Positions 16,399-24,963 of a stretch of 64,000 bases of DNA are shown here, in pieces. Position numbers and translations under genes: made by a program. The notes under the pieces were generated by a model. It worked only from the letters and a program-made list of their open reading frames with translations. It searched no databases and was not told the DNA's origin. Position 1 is the first letter of the stretch. The number at the start of each line of letters is the position of its first letter. The stretch is from Lentzea cavernae (GTDB lineage Bacteria; Actinomycetota; Actinomycetes; Mycobacteriales; Pseudonocardiaceae): assembly GCF_014653695.1 (NCBI RefSeq), contig NZ_BNAR01000012.1:124001-188000 (forward strand), read 5' to 3'.

Positions 16399-18939
16399 GT
16401 GACATCTCCACTGCTCGGCAGGGACGCGGAACTCGCGGCCCTCGGACGTCTGCTGGACGACGCGGTCGGCGGAACCGGCTCGTGCGTCGTTGTCACCGGC
16501 GGGTTCGGCATCGGCAAAACGGCGGTGCTCGACGCCCTCGCCGCCGAGGCCCGCGAACGCGGCTTCACCGTCCGCCTCGCCAAGAGCGCCCGCCTGGAGA
16601 GCCACCTCCCCGGCGCGGTGGTCCGCCAGCTCGCGCCGTGCCTCGCGGACGTGCACGACCTGGAAGAGCTGTACGCGCGCGCCGCGAACTCCGCCCGCAA
16701 GACGCCGATCCTCATGGTCATCGATGACGTGCACGTCGCCGACACCTTCTCCAAGCGCGCGCTCGCCTACCTGCGCCCGCGGCTGGAGCACATGCCGGTC
16801 GTCATCGCGCTCGGCGCGTCCCAGGGCTACCTCGCCACGGACGAGGTCACTCTGCCCGAGATCGCCGGCTCCCACCCGAACCGCCTCGACCTCACCGGCC
16901 TCGACGTCACCGCCATCGCGACCCTCACCGAGAACCTGCCCGGCCGCGACCCGCGGCGCTGCCACGAGCTCACCGGCGGCAACCCCTACCTGCTGCAGGC
17001 GTTGCTGCGCGAGGAGGGTGAGGGATCGGCCGCCGTCGGCGAGCTGATCGGAATGCGGCTGCGCGAGTACACCGGTGCCGCCGAGGTCGCCCGGTCCGCG
17101 GCCGTCCTGGACGGCGACGCCGGTCTCGAACTGCTGTCCGCGCTCACCGGCTTCGACGCGTTGCCCGCCGTCGACATGCTCGTCCGCCTCGGCGTGCTCG
17201 CCGACACCGACCCGCTCACGTTCCGGTACCCGTTCGTGCGCAACAGCATTCTCGCCGACATGCCGATCGCGGTCCGCTCCGCCGCGCACGCCCGCGCGGC
17301 CTGGCTGCTGTTCGAGGCGGACGCTCCCCGCGAGCGCGTCGCCGAGCACGTGCTGAAAGCCAGATCCGTCCGCTTACCGTGGTCCGTCGACCTGCTGCGC
17401 GAGGTCGGCGGCGTCGAGCACCTGGAACGAGCGCTCGACGAACATCTGTCCGAACAGGACCGCCTCGCGGTCGAGGTCGAGCTCGGACACACGGAACACC
17501 TGCGGGACAACGCACTGGGCCGCGACCGGGTCCGCGACGCACTGGTGCGGTGCGAGGACCCGCACCTCGCCGCGAGCGTCGCGCTGGCGTTGATCCAGCG
17601 CATGTGCACGGGCACGGACGCGCACTTCGCCGTCTCGCTCGCGATCATGGTCGTCGCACGGCTGCTGCCGGAGGACCGCGACATGGTCTGGAACCTCGTC
17701 TGCACCACCTACCTGCTGGCCGTCAACCGCGAGGCGCGCATGGCCAACTGCGCCGGCAAGTACTTCGAGGACCTCGTCGGCGACGTCCCGCAGGCCCCCG
17801 ACCTCAAGCGCGCCCGGTCGGCGTTGCTCGCGGTCGGCAACGCCCGCAGCGGCGACTCGTACCCGGAGGCCGTCGAGTACGCGCTCGAAGCACTCGAAGG
17901 CGAGTGGATCGACGTCCTCGGGGCGTCCTACATCTTCACTTTCCTGGTGCCCGTCCTCGGTGACAACCCCGAGCACATCAACAAGTTCTGGCTCTCGCAG
18001 AGCACCGCGCCGGTCTCGCACGACCCTCATTTGCGCCGCGGGATGCTCAGCATGATCGCCCGCGCCTCCGCGTTCCACAACAGCGGCGACCTGGCCCGCG
18101 CCTACACCTTCCTGACGCCGCCCGTGTCGACCGGGAACGTGGACTGCCCCGCCGTCGTGCTCGCGACCGCCAAGCTGGCCGAGGTGTGCATCGAGATGGG
18201 GCAGTTCGACGAGGCCGCCCCGCTCGTCGCCGAAGACGGGAACATGTTGCAGCACATCAACATCGTCTACGCCCGGGGCCGTCTCAAGCTCGCGTCCCTG
18301 CACGCGGAGGGCGGCTTGGAGGACCTGCTGGAGGCGGGCAGGCGCCTCGCCACGCGCGAGATGCCCAACCCCGCGCTCATCCCGTGGCGCCACCACGCCG
18401 TGCGCGCGTACCTGGCGCTGGGCAACCGCGACGACGCGGCCCGGCTCGCGCACGAGGAACTCGACCTGGCCAAGCGCTGGGGTTCCCCGAGGGTGATCGG
18501 GACGGCGTTGATGAGCGTCGGCATCAGCACCGACGACGTCGACGTCCTCACGGAGGCGGAACAAATTCTCGCCTCGTCACCGCACCGGCTGCTGCACGCC
18601 CAGTCGTCGTACTGGCTCGGCCACCACCTGCGCCGCAAGGGCCGCGCCGAGGAGGCGGCCCACCACCTGCGCAAGTCGTTCGACCTGGCCCGGCACCTGA
18701 GTGCGCACCCGCTGGCCAAGCTCGCGGGCGACGAGGTCCGCGACGAGGACGACCAGGTGCAGGGCCTGACCAAGCAGGAGAACCGGGTCGCGCGGATGGC
18801 GGCGCAGGGCCTGACGAACCGGCAGATCGCCGAAGCCCTGCACCTCACCCGCCGCACCGTCGAGCTGCACCTGTCGAGCGCCTACCGCAAGCTCGCCATC
18901 ACGGGACGGGCCGAGCTCGTCGCCGCGTTGTGGTCCTGA
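16399..18939 (+). CDS. Large ATP-binding LuxR-family (LAL) transcriptional regulator
   Basis: 846 residues. N-terminal AAA/NACHT-type ATPase with Walker A TGGFGIGKT (around residues 33-41) and Walker B ILMVIDDVHVAD, a long helical/TPR-like middle, and a C-terminal LuxR HTH (LTKQENRVARMAAQGLTNRQ ... RRTVELHLSSAYRKL). LAL regulators are usually activators, often of natural-product or sugar-use genes. Its target is not evident: it stands alone between the sigma cassette and eda. GTG 16399 is chosen for the LAL-typical N-terminus SPLLGRDAEL and an upstream AGGAGC; the frame is open back to 16288. Confidence 0.9.
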   Translation: MTSPLLGRDAELAALGRLLDDAVGGTGSCVVVTGGFGIGKTAVLDALAAEARERGFTVRLAKSARLESHLPGAVVRQLAPCLADVHDLEELYARAANSARKTPILMVIDDVHVADTFSKRALAYLRPRLEHMPVVIALGASQGYLATDEVTLPEIAGSHPNRLDLTGLDVTAIATLTENLPGRDPRRCHELTGGNPYLLQALLREEGEGSAAVGELIGMRLREYTGAAEVARSAAVLDGDAGLELLSALTGFDALPAVDMLVRLGVLADTDPLTFRYPFVRNSILADMPIAVRSAAHARAAWLLFEADAPRERVAEHVLKARSVRLPWSVDLLREVGGVEHLERALDEHLSEQDRLAVEVELGHTEHLRDNALGRDRVRDALVRCEDPHLAASVALALIQRMCTGTDAHFAVSLAIMVVARLLPEDRDMVWNLVCTTYLLAVNREARMANCAGKYFEDLVGDVPQAPDLKRARSALLAVGNARSGDSYPEAVEYALEALEGEWIDVLGASYIFTFLVPVLGDNPEHINKFWLSQSTAPVSHDPHLRRGMLSMIARASAFHNSGDLARAYTFLTPPVSTGNVDCPAVVLATAKLAEVCIEMGQFDEAAPLVAEDGNMLQHINIVYARGRLKLASLHAEGGLEDLLEAGRRLATREMPNPALIPWRHHAVRAYLALGNRDDAARLAHEELDLAKRWGSPRVIGTALMSVGISTDDVDVLTEAEQILASSPHRLLHAQSSYWLGHHLRRKGRAEEAAHHLRKSFDLARHLSAHPLAKLAGDEVRDEDDQVQGLTKQENRVARMAAQGLTNRQIAEALHLTRRTVELHLSSAYRKLAITGRAELVAALWS

Positions 18940-18940
18940 C

Positions 18941-19576
18941 TCAGCCGAGCTGGGACGCCTCGCGGGCGAGAGCCTCGATGCGGTCCCAGTCACCGGCCTG
19001 CAGGGCGTCCTTCGGGGCCAGCCACGAACCGCCGACGCACCCGACGTTCGGCAGCGCCAGGTAGTTCGGCGCGGTCTGCGGCGTGATGCCCCCGGTCGGG
19101 CAGAACCGGATGTGCGGGATCGGCCCGCCGATCGACTTGAGGTAGTCGACCCCGCCCGCCGCCTCGGCGGGGAAGAACTTGAGCGCGTCGAGCCCGCGCT
19201 CGGCCAGCCGCAGCACCTCGGACACCGTCGCCGCGCCCGGCAGGTACGGCAGCCCGGTCGCGTCGGCGGCGTCGAGCACCCGGTCGGTCGTGCCGGGGGT
19301 GACGAGGAACGCCGCCCCGGCCTTCGCCGCCTGCTCGGCGTGCTCCGGCGCCGTGACGGTGCCCGCGCCGATCACGATCCCCGGCACCTCGCGCGCGACG
19401 TTCTCGATCGCCGCGAGCGCGGCCGGCGTGCGCAGCGTCAGCTCGATGACGCGGACGCCACCGCGCAGCAGCGCCTGGGCGAGCGGCACGGCGTGGTCGG
19501 CGTCGTCGACCACGACGACGGGGATGACGGGCGAGAGCGCGAGCAGGTCGGCTCCGGTGGTCGCGCCGTTGGTCAC
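18941..19576 (-). CDS. eda: 2-keto-3-deoxy-6-phosphogluconate aldolase
   Basis: 211 residues. Cleaves KDPG to pyruvate and glyceraldehyde-3-phosphate, the second special step of the Entner-Doudoroff pathway. Class I aldolase motifs: IELTLRT (catalytic Glu), IGAGTVTAPE, LVTPGTTDRVL and the Schiff-base lysine in LKFFPAEAAGG; phosphate-binding FCPTGGI and GGSWLAP. GTG 19576 has AAGGAG 7 nt upstream. It lies downstream of edd on the same strand, separated by 283 nt that hold two stem-loop repeats and two GATATATC palindromes, so it may not be simply cotranscribed. Confidence 0.95.
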   Translation of the reverse strand: MTNGATTGADLLALSPVIPVVVVDDADHAVPLAQALLRGGVRVIELTLRTPAALAAIENVAREVPGIVIGAGTVTAPEHAEQAAKAGAAFLVTPGTTDRVLDAADATGLPYLPGAATVSEVLRLAERGLDALKFFPAEAAGGVDYLKSIGGPIPHIRFCPTGGITPQTAPNYLALPNVGCVGGSWLAPKDALQAGDWDRIEALAREASQLG

Positions 19577-19610
19577 GGTGTCACTCCTTGGCAGATCTGA
19601 TGATCGAAAA

Positions 19611-19622
19611 CCGATATATCGC
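19611..19622. repeat. GATATATC palindrome site
   Basis: CCGATATATCGC, 34 nt upstream of the eda start, in the edd-eda gap. One of ten related 12-bp sites in the window. Confidence 0.75.
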
Positions 19623-19655
19623 ATGCTGCCCACCGCCTGTCGCCACCCGCCCGGA

Positions 19656-19697
19656 TGCAAAAAACGTTTGCGGACGAAGTCAAAAGACTCGTTGCAA
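19656..19697. repeat. Dispersed repeat, copy 2 (asymmetric form)
   Basis: Contains the conserved half GGACGAAGTCAAAAGACTC followed by GTTGCAA, but the left arm is replaced by AAAACGTTTGC, exactly as in the copy at 46.9 kb. It lies in the edd-eda gap, so the aldolase transcript would carry it if read through from edd. Confidence 0.85.
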
Positions 19698-19756
19698 AGG
19701 TCGGTGGCAGGCGGCGGACACGGGATCGGCGGGGCGGTCTGGACGGGCGCCGCCGC

Positions 19757-19808
19757 CCCTTTGCAATGAGTCTTTTGACTTCGTCGTCCAAAGTCTCATT
19801 GCTAAGGG
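19757..19808. repeat. Dispersed stem-loop repeat, copy 3 (extended stem)
   Basis: GCAATGAGTCTTTTGAC, loop TTCGTC, then GTCCAAAGTCTCATTGC with two mismatches, extended outward by CCCCTT/AAGGGG. Loop orientation shows this copy is inverted relative to copies 1 and 2. It lies 52 nt past the edd stop and could terminate edd. It is followed by GCAGGTCAG and a CCAATATATTGC palindrome. Confidence 0.9.
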
Positions 19809-19832
19809 GCAGGTCAGCAGTGGTGCTTTCAA

Positions 19833-19844
19833 CCAATATATTGC
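19833..19844. repeat. GATATATC-type palindrome variant (CCAATATATTGC)
   Basis: Palindromic variant of the 12-bp motif, 16 nt beyond the edd stop codon. Similar CCAATATATCGC accompanies the stem-loop copy at 63.2 kb. Confidence 0.65.
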
Positions 19845-19859
19845 TTCTGGCGGGCTGGG

Positions 19860-21716
19860 CTAGTGATGTGTGACCGGGGCGAAGTGGTCAGCGGTGATCG
19901 GGCCGAACACCGTCGCCCCACGGTCAGCAGGCCCGACGCTACGGCGCAGCGCGGCGAACAGCTCTCGCCCGGTGCCCATCCACTCGCGGCTCGTCGGCGG
20001 GAAATCCACCAACGGCCGCGTCGCCAGCTCCTCTGCCGGCACCTGGACCTCGAGAGTCCCGGCGGTGGCGTCCAGACGCACGACGTCCCCGTCGCGAACC
20101 CGGCCGAGCGGACCGCCGACGGCGGCTTCCGGGGTCAGCTGGATGGCGGCCGGGATCTTGCCCGAAGCGCCGGACATGCGTCCGTCGGTCACGAGGCCGA
20201 CCTTGTGGCCGCGGTCCATCAGCACCCCGAGAGGCGGCGTGAGCTTGTGGAGCTCGGGCATGCCGTTGGCCTGGGGACCCTGCTGGCGGACCACGACGAC
20301 CACGTCGCGGTCGAGTTCGCCCGCCTTGAAGGCCTCCTGGAACGCCTCCTGCGTGGTGAAGACGCGGGCCGGGGCCTCGACGACGTGGTTCTCCACCGCC
20401 ACCGCCGAGACCTTGATGACCGCGCGACCGAGGTTGCCGGTGAGCATGCGCAGGCCGCCGTCGGAGGCGAACGGGTCCGAGGCCGGGCGCAGGACCTCGA
20501 GGTCCAGGGAACGGCCGGGGCCGTCGACCCAGACGAGTTCGCCGTCGGCCAGCTTCGGCTCCTGGCGGTAGAGGTCGAGACCGTGGCCCGCCACGGTGGT
20601 GACGTCGGCGTGGAGCAGGCCGGCGTCCAGCAGGGTGCCGACGACGAACTGGACGCCGCCCGCCGCCTGGAAGTGGTTGATGTCGGCGCCGCCGTTCGGG
20701 TAGACCCGCGCGATCAGCGGGACCACGGCGGACAGGTCCGAGAAGTCGTCCCAGCTCAGTTCGATGCCCGCGGCGGCGGCGATGGCGACCAGGTGCATCG
20801 TGTGGTTCGTGGAACCGCCGGTCGCCAGCAGTGCGACGACACCGTTGATGACGGCCTTCTCGTCCACGACGTGCGCGATCGGGGTGTAGCCCTCGCCCTT
20901 GGCCATCTCGACGGCACGGCGGCCGGCGTGCTCGGTCAGGGCGCGGCGCAGGGGAGTGCCCGGCGGCACGAACGAGGCGCCCGGCAGGTGCAGGCCCATG
21001 ACCTCGACGACCATCTGGTTCGAGTTCGCGGTGCCGTAGAACGTGCAGGTGCCGGGGGAGTGGTACGAGGCGGCCTCGGCCTCGAGCAGGTCTTCGCGCG
21101 ACGCCTTGCCCTCCGCGTAGAGCTGCCGGACGCGGGCCTTCTCCTTGTTCGACAGGCCCGACTCCATCGGGCCGGCGGGCACGAGGATCGACGGCAGGTG
21201 CCCGAACGAGAGCGCCCCGATCAGCATGCCCGGCACGATCTTGTCGCACACGCCCAGCAGCACGGCGGCGTCGAACATCTCGTGCGACAGGGCCACACCG
21301 GTCGACATCGCGATGACGTCGCGGCTGAACAGCGACAGCTCCATGCCGTCACGGCCCTGGGTGACGCCGTCGCACATCGCGGGCACGCCGCCCGCGAACT
21401 GGGACACGCCGCCGACGGCGCGCACGGCGTCCTTGATCCAGGCCGGGTACTCCTGGAACGGCTGGTGGGCCGAGAGCATGTCGTTGTACGACGACACGAT
21501 CGCGACGTTGGACCGGCGCAGCGCCCGCAGCGCCGCCTTGTCGCCGCCGGTGATTCCGGCGAAGCCGTGCGCCAGGTTGCTGCACGCGAAGCCGGACCGG
21601 GACGTTCCGTCCTGCGCGGCCTCGGCCACGCGCTCGAGGTACGCGCGGCGGGAATCGGCGCTTCGAGCGGCGATCCGGCGCGTCACCTCTGTCAGAACAG
21701 GATGCAGTTCGGTCAT
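19860..21716 (-). CDS. edd: 6-phosphogluconate dehydratase
   Basis: 618 residues, of the IlvD/Edd family. Dehydrates 6-phosphogluconate to KDPG, the first special step of the Entner-Doudoroff pathway, using an iron-sulfur cluster. Visible: the PAMCDGVTQG and GVCDKIVPGMLIGAL motifs with cluster cysteines, YHSPGTCTFYGTANSNQM, ATGGSTNHTMH, and the C-terminal LVTDGRMSGASGKIPAA. The length fits Edd rather than IlvD. ATG 21716 is preferred (GGAG 7 nt upstream); in-frame starts exist at 21734 and 21830. Together with eda it gives a full ED branch. Confidence 0.95.
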   Translation of the reverse strand: MTELHPVLTEVTRRIAARSADSRRAYLERVAEAAQDGTSRSGFACSNLAHGFAGITGGDKAALRALRRSNVAIVSSYNDMLSAHQPFQEYPAWIKDAVRAVGGVSQFAGGVPAMCDGVTQGRDGMELSLFSRDVIAMSTGVALSHEMFDAAVLLGVCDKIVPGMLIGALSFGHLPSILVPAGPMESGLSNKEKARVRQLYAEGKASREDLLEAEAASYHSPGTCTFYGTANSNQMVVEVMGLHLPGASFVPPGTPLRRALTEHAGRRAVEMAKGEGYTPIAHVVDEKAVINGVVALLATGGSTNHTMHLVAIAAAAGIELSWDDFSDLSAVVPLIARVYPNGGADINHFQAAGGVQFVVGTLLDAGLLHADVTTVAGHGLDLYRQEPKLADGELVWVDGPGRSLDLEVLRPASDPFASDGGLRMLTGNLGRAVIKVSAVAVENHVVEAPARVFTTQEAFQEAFKAGELDRDVVVVVRQQGPQANGMPELHKLTPPLGVLMDRGHKVGLVTDGRMSGASGKIPAAIQLTPEAAVGGPLGRVRDGDVVRLDATAGTLEVQVPAEELATRPLVDFPPTSREWMGTGRELFAALRRSVGPADRGATVFGPITADHFAPVTHH

Positions 21717-21876
21717 AGGGGTCTCCGGGGTCATCACGGGCCGTGGTGGGGCCCTCACGAGACGACAACGGTGGCGTCCCACGGACGGGCGTGACGCCAC
21801 ACACAGTAAGTCATGGCTGGTCGCAAGCACAAAACCGATTCAGTAGCCAGTAGGTGGCCAGTTGTGAATCTTGGCG

Positions 21877-21892
21877 TGTGGTGCTTGTCACA
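21877..21892. promoter_or_regulatory. CRP/GlxR-like operator upstream of the sdh operon
   Basis: TGTGGTGCTTGTCACA matches TGTGA-N6-TCACA with one mismatch, 53 nt upstream of the first gene of the operon. GlxR is known to control sdhCAB in Corynebacterium, so control of respiration genes by a Crp-family protein is plausible here. Confidence 0.5.
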
Positions 21893-21944
21893 TGGCTTGA
21901 GATTGGGCAGAGTGCGGGGCACGACCTTGGAACGGAGGTGTCCC

Positions 21945-22235
21945 ATGAACTCCACGGAGATCGTCGAGCTGCGCCGGGTCATCGGTCAGATGCGGCATGC
22001 CGTCAGCAACCTGCGCGCCAGGTATGGCGACGTGGCGGCCGTGCAACGGCTGGCCAACGACGTAGAGCGCATGGACATCGACGCCACCGAACTCGTCGAC
22101 CTGAGCACCCCGAGGCAGCGCGAAGCGCCTCAAGTGGAACGCGAGGTCGTGGTCGTGCCCGACACGCCCTACGACGAGTCGCTCTGGAAGGACGCGGACG
22201 ACGAAGGACTCGGTGGGTACCGGCACCGGACCTGA
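21945..22235 (+). CDS. Small conserved protein at the head of the succinate dehydrogenase operon
   Basis: 96 residues: a helical, probably coiled-coil N-terminal half (STEIVELRRVIGQMRHAV, then a short loop and VQRLANDVERMDIDATEL), then a hydrophilic tail ending ADDEGLGGYRHRT. No catalytic motif or membrane segment. ATG 21945 has GGAGGTG 4 nt upstream. Position and size match the small gene that precedes the Sdh1 operon in mycobacteria (Rv0250c type), so a role in assembly or regulation of the dehydrogenase is possible but unproven. Confidence 0.75.
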   Translation: MNSTEIVELRRVIGQMRHAVSNLRARYGDVAAVQRLANDVERMDIDATELVDLSTPRQREAPQVEREVVVVPDTPYDESLWKDADDEGLGGYRHRT

Positions 22236-22321
22236 CCCAGCCCGAACTCACGGCCCTCGCAGTCAGCGGGGGCCGTTGCGCGTTTCCTCCACAACGACGT
22301 GGACCCCCAGAAAGGTGACCA

Positions 22322-23086
22322 ATGGCGAGGGCAGAGATCGCCGCCAGGACTCTGCGCACGGACCGATGGTGGTTGCCGCCGCTGACGACGTTCGTCGGCT
22401 TGCTGCTCATCTCGATCTACGCGGCGTTCCGCACGTTTCAGGGGAACTACTACTGGGTCGACCAGTACCACTACCTCACACCGATGTACTCGCCGTGCCT
22501 CACCGAGGAGTGCATCCCCGCGGCCTCGCACTTCGGTCAGTGGTTCCCGGCGCTGCCGGGGTTCCTGACCCCGCCGCTGCTGATCATCCCGTTCCTGCTG
22601 GGATTCCGGATCACCTGCTACTACTACCGCAAGGCCTACTACCGCGCGGCCTGGGCGTCGCCGCCCGCGTGCGCCGTGGCCGAGCCGCACAGCAAGTACA
22701 CCGGTGAGACCAGGTTCCCGCTCATCGCGCAGAACCTGCACCGCTACTTCTTCTACGCGGCCTCGCTCCTGCTGCTGATCAACATCTACGACGCGGTCCT
22801 CGCGTTCGGCACCGGCGTCGGCCTGGGCAACATCATCCTGCTGGTCAACGTGAGCCTGCTGGCCGCGTACACGCTGTCGTGCCACTCGTGCCGCCACATC
22901 GCGGGCGGGCGCCTCAAGCACTTCTCCAAACACCCCGTCCGGTACTGGATGTGGACGCAGATCTCGAAGCTCAACAACCGGCACATGCAGCTCGCGTGGG
23001 CCTCGCTGATCTTCGTCTGCCTGACGGACCTGTACGTCGCCCTGGTCGCCTCGGAAACGATCTCCGACCTCCGCTTCATCAACTAG
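22322..23086 (+). CDS. sdhC: Succinate dehydrogenase (Sdh1-type) membrane anchor subunit
   Basis: 254 residues with five hydrophobic segments (WLPPLTTFVGLLLISIYAAF, FLTPPLLIIPFLLGF, YFFYAASLLLLINIY, IILLVNVSLLAAYTL, LAWASLIFVCLTDLYVALV). Histidines in QNLHRYFFY, SCHSCRHIAGG and NNRHMQLA could ligate haem, and there is an external cysteine pair (SPCLTEECIP). It lies directly before the flavoprotein subunit and has the length and pattern of the Sdh1 anchor of mycobacteria (Rv0249c type). Expected to pass electrons from the iron-sulfur subunit to menaquinone. GAAAGGTGACC precedes the ATG. Confidence 0.85.
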   Translation: MARAEIAARTLRTDRWWLPPLTTFVGLLLISIYAAFRTFQGNYYWVDQYHYLTPMYSPCLTEECIPAASHFGQWFPALPGFLTPPLLIIPFLLGFRITCYYYRKAYYRAAWASPPACAVAEPHSKYTGETRFPLIAQNLHRYFFYAASLLLLINIYDAVLAFGTGVGLGNIILLVNVSLLAAYTLSCHSCRHIAGGRLKHFSKHPVRYWMWTQISKLNNRHMQLAWASLIFVCLTDLYVALVASETISDLRFIN

Positions 23087-23094
23087 GAGTGGTT

Positions 23095-24963
23095 TTGCCC
23101 GAGCTGGAAAGGCACTCGTTCGACGTTCTCGTGATCGGCGCGGGTGGTGCCGGTCTGCGAGCCGCGATCGAGGCCCGTGAGCACGGCCTGCGCACCGCCG
23201 TTCTCTGCAAGTCGTTGTTCGGCAAGGCCCACACCGTCATGGCCGAGGGCGGCATCGCCGCCGCCATGGGCAACGCGAACGAGAGCGACAACTGGCAGGT
23301 GCACTTCCGCGACACCATGCGCGGCGGCAAGTTCCTGAACAACTGGCGCATGGCCGAGCTGCACGCACAGGAAGCACCGCAACGGGTCTGGGAGCTCGAG
23401 ACCTACGGCGCGCTGTTCGACCGCACCAAGGACGGCCGGATCTCGCAGCGCAACTTCGGCGGCCACGAGTACCCGCGCCTCGCCCACGTCGGCGACCGCA
23501 CCGGCCTCGAGCTGATCCGCACGCTGCAGCAGAAGATCGTGTCGTTGCAGCAGGACGACTTCAAGGAGTTCGGCGACTACGAGGCACGCCTGCGGGTGTT
23601 CCAGGAGTTCACCGTCACCGAGCTCGCGAAGGACGGCGACAAGATCGCCGGGGCGTTCGGCTACTGGCGCGAGTCCGGCCGGTTCGTCCTCTTCGAGGCG
23701 CCCGCGGTGATCCTCGCGACCGGCGGCATCGGCAAGTCGTTCAAGGTCACCTCGAACTCCTGGGAGTACACCGGCGACGGCCACGCGCTCGCGATGCGCG
23801 CAGGGGCCTCGCTGATCAACATGGAGTTCATCCAGTTCCACCCCACCGGCATGGTCTGGCCGCCGTCGGTCAAGGGCATCCTCGTCACCGAGTCCGTCCG
23901 CGGTGACGGTGGCGTGCTGCGCAACTCCGAGGGCAAGCGGTTCATGTTCGACTACATCCCCGAGGTGTTCAAGGACAAGTACGCCGACAACGAGGAAGAA
24001 GCCGACCGCTGGTACACCGACCAGGCGAACAACCGGCGCCCACCGGAGCTCCTGCCCCGTGACGAGGTCGCCCGCGCGATCAACTCCGAGGTCAAGGCGG
24101 AGCGCGGCTCACCGCACGGCGGCGTCTTCCTCGACGTGTCGACGCGGCTGCCCGCCGAGGAGATCCGGCGCAGGCTCCCGTCCATGCACCACCAGTTCAA
24201 GGAACTGGCCGACGTGGACATCACCGCGCAGCCGATGGAGGTCGGCCCGACCTGTCACTACGTGATGGGCGGCGTCGAAGTGGACCCGGACACCGGATCC
24301 TCCTCCGTGCCAGGGCTCTTCGCCGCGGGCGAGGTCTCCGGCGGCATGCACGGCTCGAACCGGCTGGGCGGCAACTCGCTGTCGGACCTGCTGGTCTTCG
24401 GCCGGCGTGCCGGAGCGGGAGCCGCGGAGTACGTGCGGGCGCTCGGGGACCGTCCTGCCGTCGCGGAGGACGCCGTCACCGAGGCGCGCGCCACGGCCCT
24501 CAAACCGTTCCAGCAGGAGGGCGGTGAGAACCCGTACACCCTGCACATGGAGCTGCAGCAGTCGATGAACGACCTCGTCGGCATCATCCGCCGCCAAGGC
24601 GAGATGGAAGAGGCGTTGCAGCGGCTGGAGAAGCTCAAGGAACGCGCGCGGTCGCTGACCGTCGAGGGCCACCAGCAGTTCAACCCCGGCTGGCACCTCG
24701 CCCTGGACCTGCGCAACATGCTGCTCGTGTCGGAGTGCGTGGCGAAGGCCGCGCTGCTGCGCACGGAGTCGCGCGGCGGTCACACCCGCGACGACCACCC
24801 GTCGATGGACGCGGAGTGGCGCCGCAAGCTGCTGGTGTGCACGGCCGACGGGGACGGGGCGACGGTGACCGAGAAACCGCAGATCCCGATCCGGAACGAC
24901 CTGCTCGACCTGTTCGAACGCACCGAACTGGAGAAGTACCTCACCGCGGAGGAGTTGTCATGA
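23095..24963 (+). CDS. sdhA: Succinate dehydrogenase/fumarate reductase flavoprotein subunit
   Basis: 622 residues. FAD dinucleotide fold VLVIGAGGAGLRAAIEA; MAEGGIAAAMGN near the flavin; substrate-site motifs FHPTGMVWP and RGDGGVLRN; and the C-terminal FAD-binding GEVSGGMHGSNRLGGNSL. Oxidises succinate to fumarate at the inner face of the membrane. TTG 23095 is the supported start: AGGAG lies 5 nt upstream and only 8 nt separate it from the anchor gene. The stop overlaps the sdhB start (ATGA). Length fits the mycobacterial Sdh1 flavoprotein. Confidence 0.95.
   Translation: MPELERHSFDVLVIGAGGAGLRAAIEAREHGLRTAVLCKSLFGKAHTVMAEGGIAAAMGNANESDNWQVHFRDTMRGGKFLNNWRMAELHAQEAPQRVWELETYGALFDRTKDGRISQRNFGGHEYPRLAHVGDRTGLELIRTLQQKIVSLQQDDFKEFGDYEARLRVFQEFTVTELAKDGDKIAGAFGYWRESGRFVLFEAPAVILATGGIGKSFKVTSNSWEYTGDGHALAMRAGASLINMEFIQFHPTGMVWPPSVKGILVTESVRGDGGVLRNSEGKRFMFDYIPEVFKDKYADNEEEADRWYTDQANNRRPPELLPRDEVARAINSEVKAERGSPHGGVFLDVSTRLPAEEIRRRLPSMHHQFKELADVDITAQPMEVGPTCHYVMGGVEVDPDTGSSSVPGLFAAGEVSGGMHGSNRLGGNSLSDLLVFGRRAGAGAAEYVRALGDRPAVAEDAVTEARATALKPFQQEGGENPYTLHMELQQSMNDLVGIIRRQGEMEEALQRLEKLKERARSLTVEGHQQFNPGWHLALDLRNMLLVSECVAKAALLRTESRGGHTRDDHPSMDAEWRRKLLVCTADGDGATVTEKPQIPIRNDLLDLFERTELEKYLTAEELS

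Noticed and set aside
19588..19873. Short ORFs across the repeats at 13.6, 19.6-19.9, 46.9 and 63.3 kb (phrases like DEVKRLIAK)
   Set aside because: They come from the stem-loop repeat itself and occur in both orientations; no ribosome sites or conservation of start and stop.
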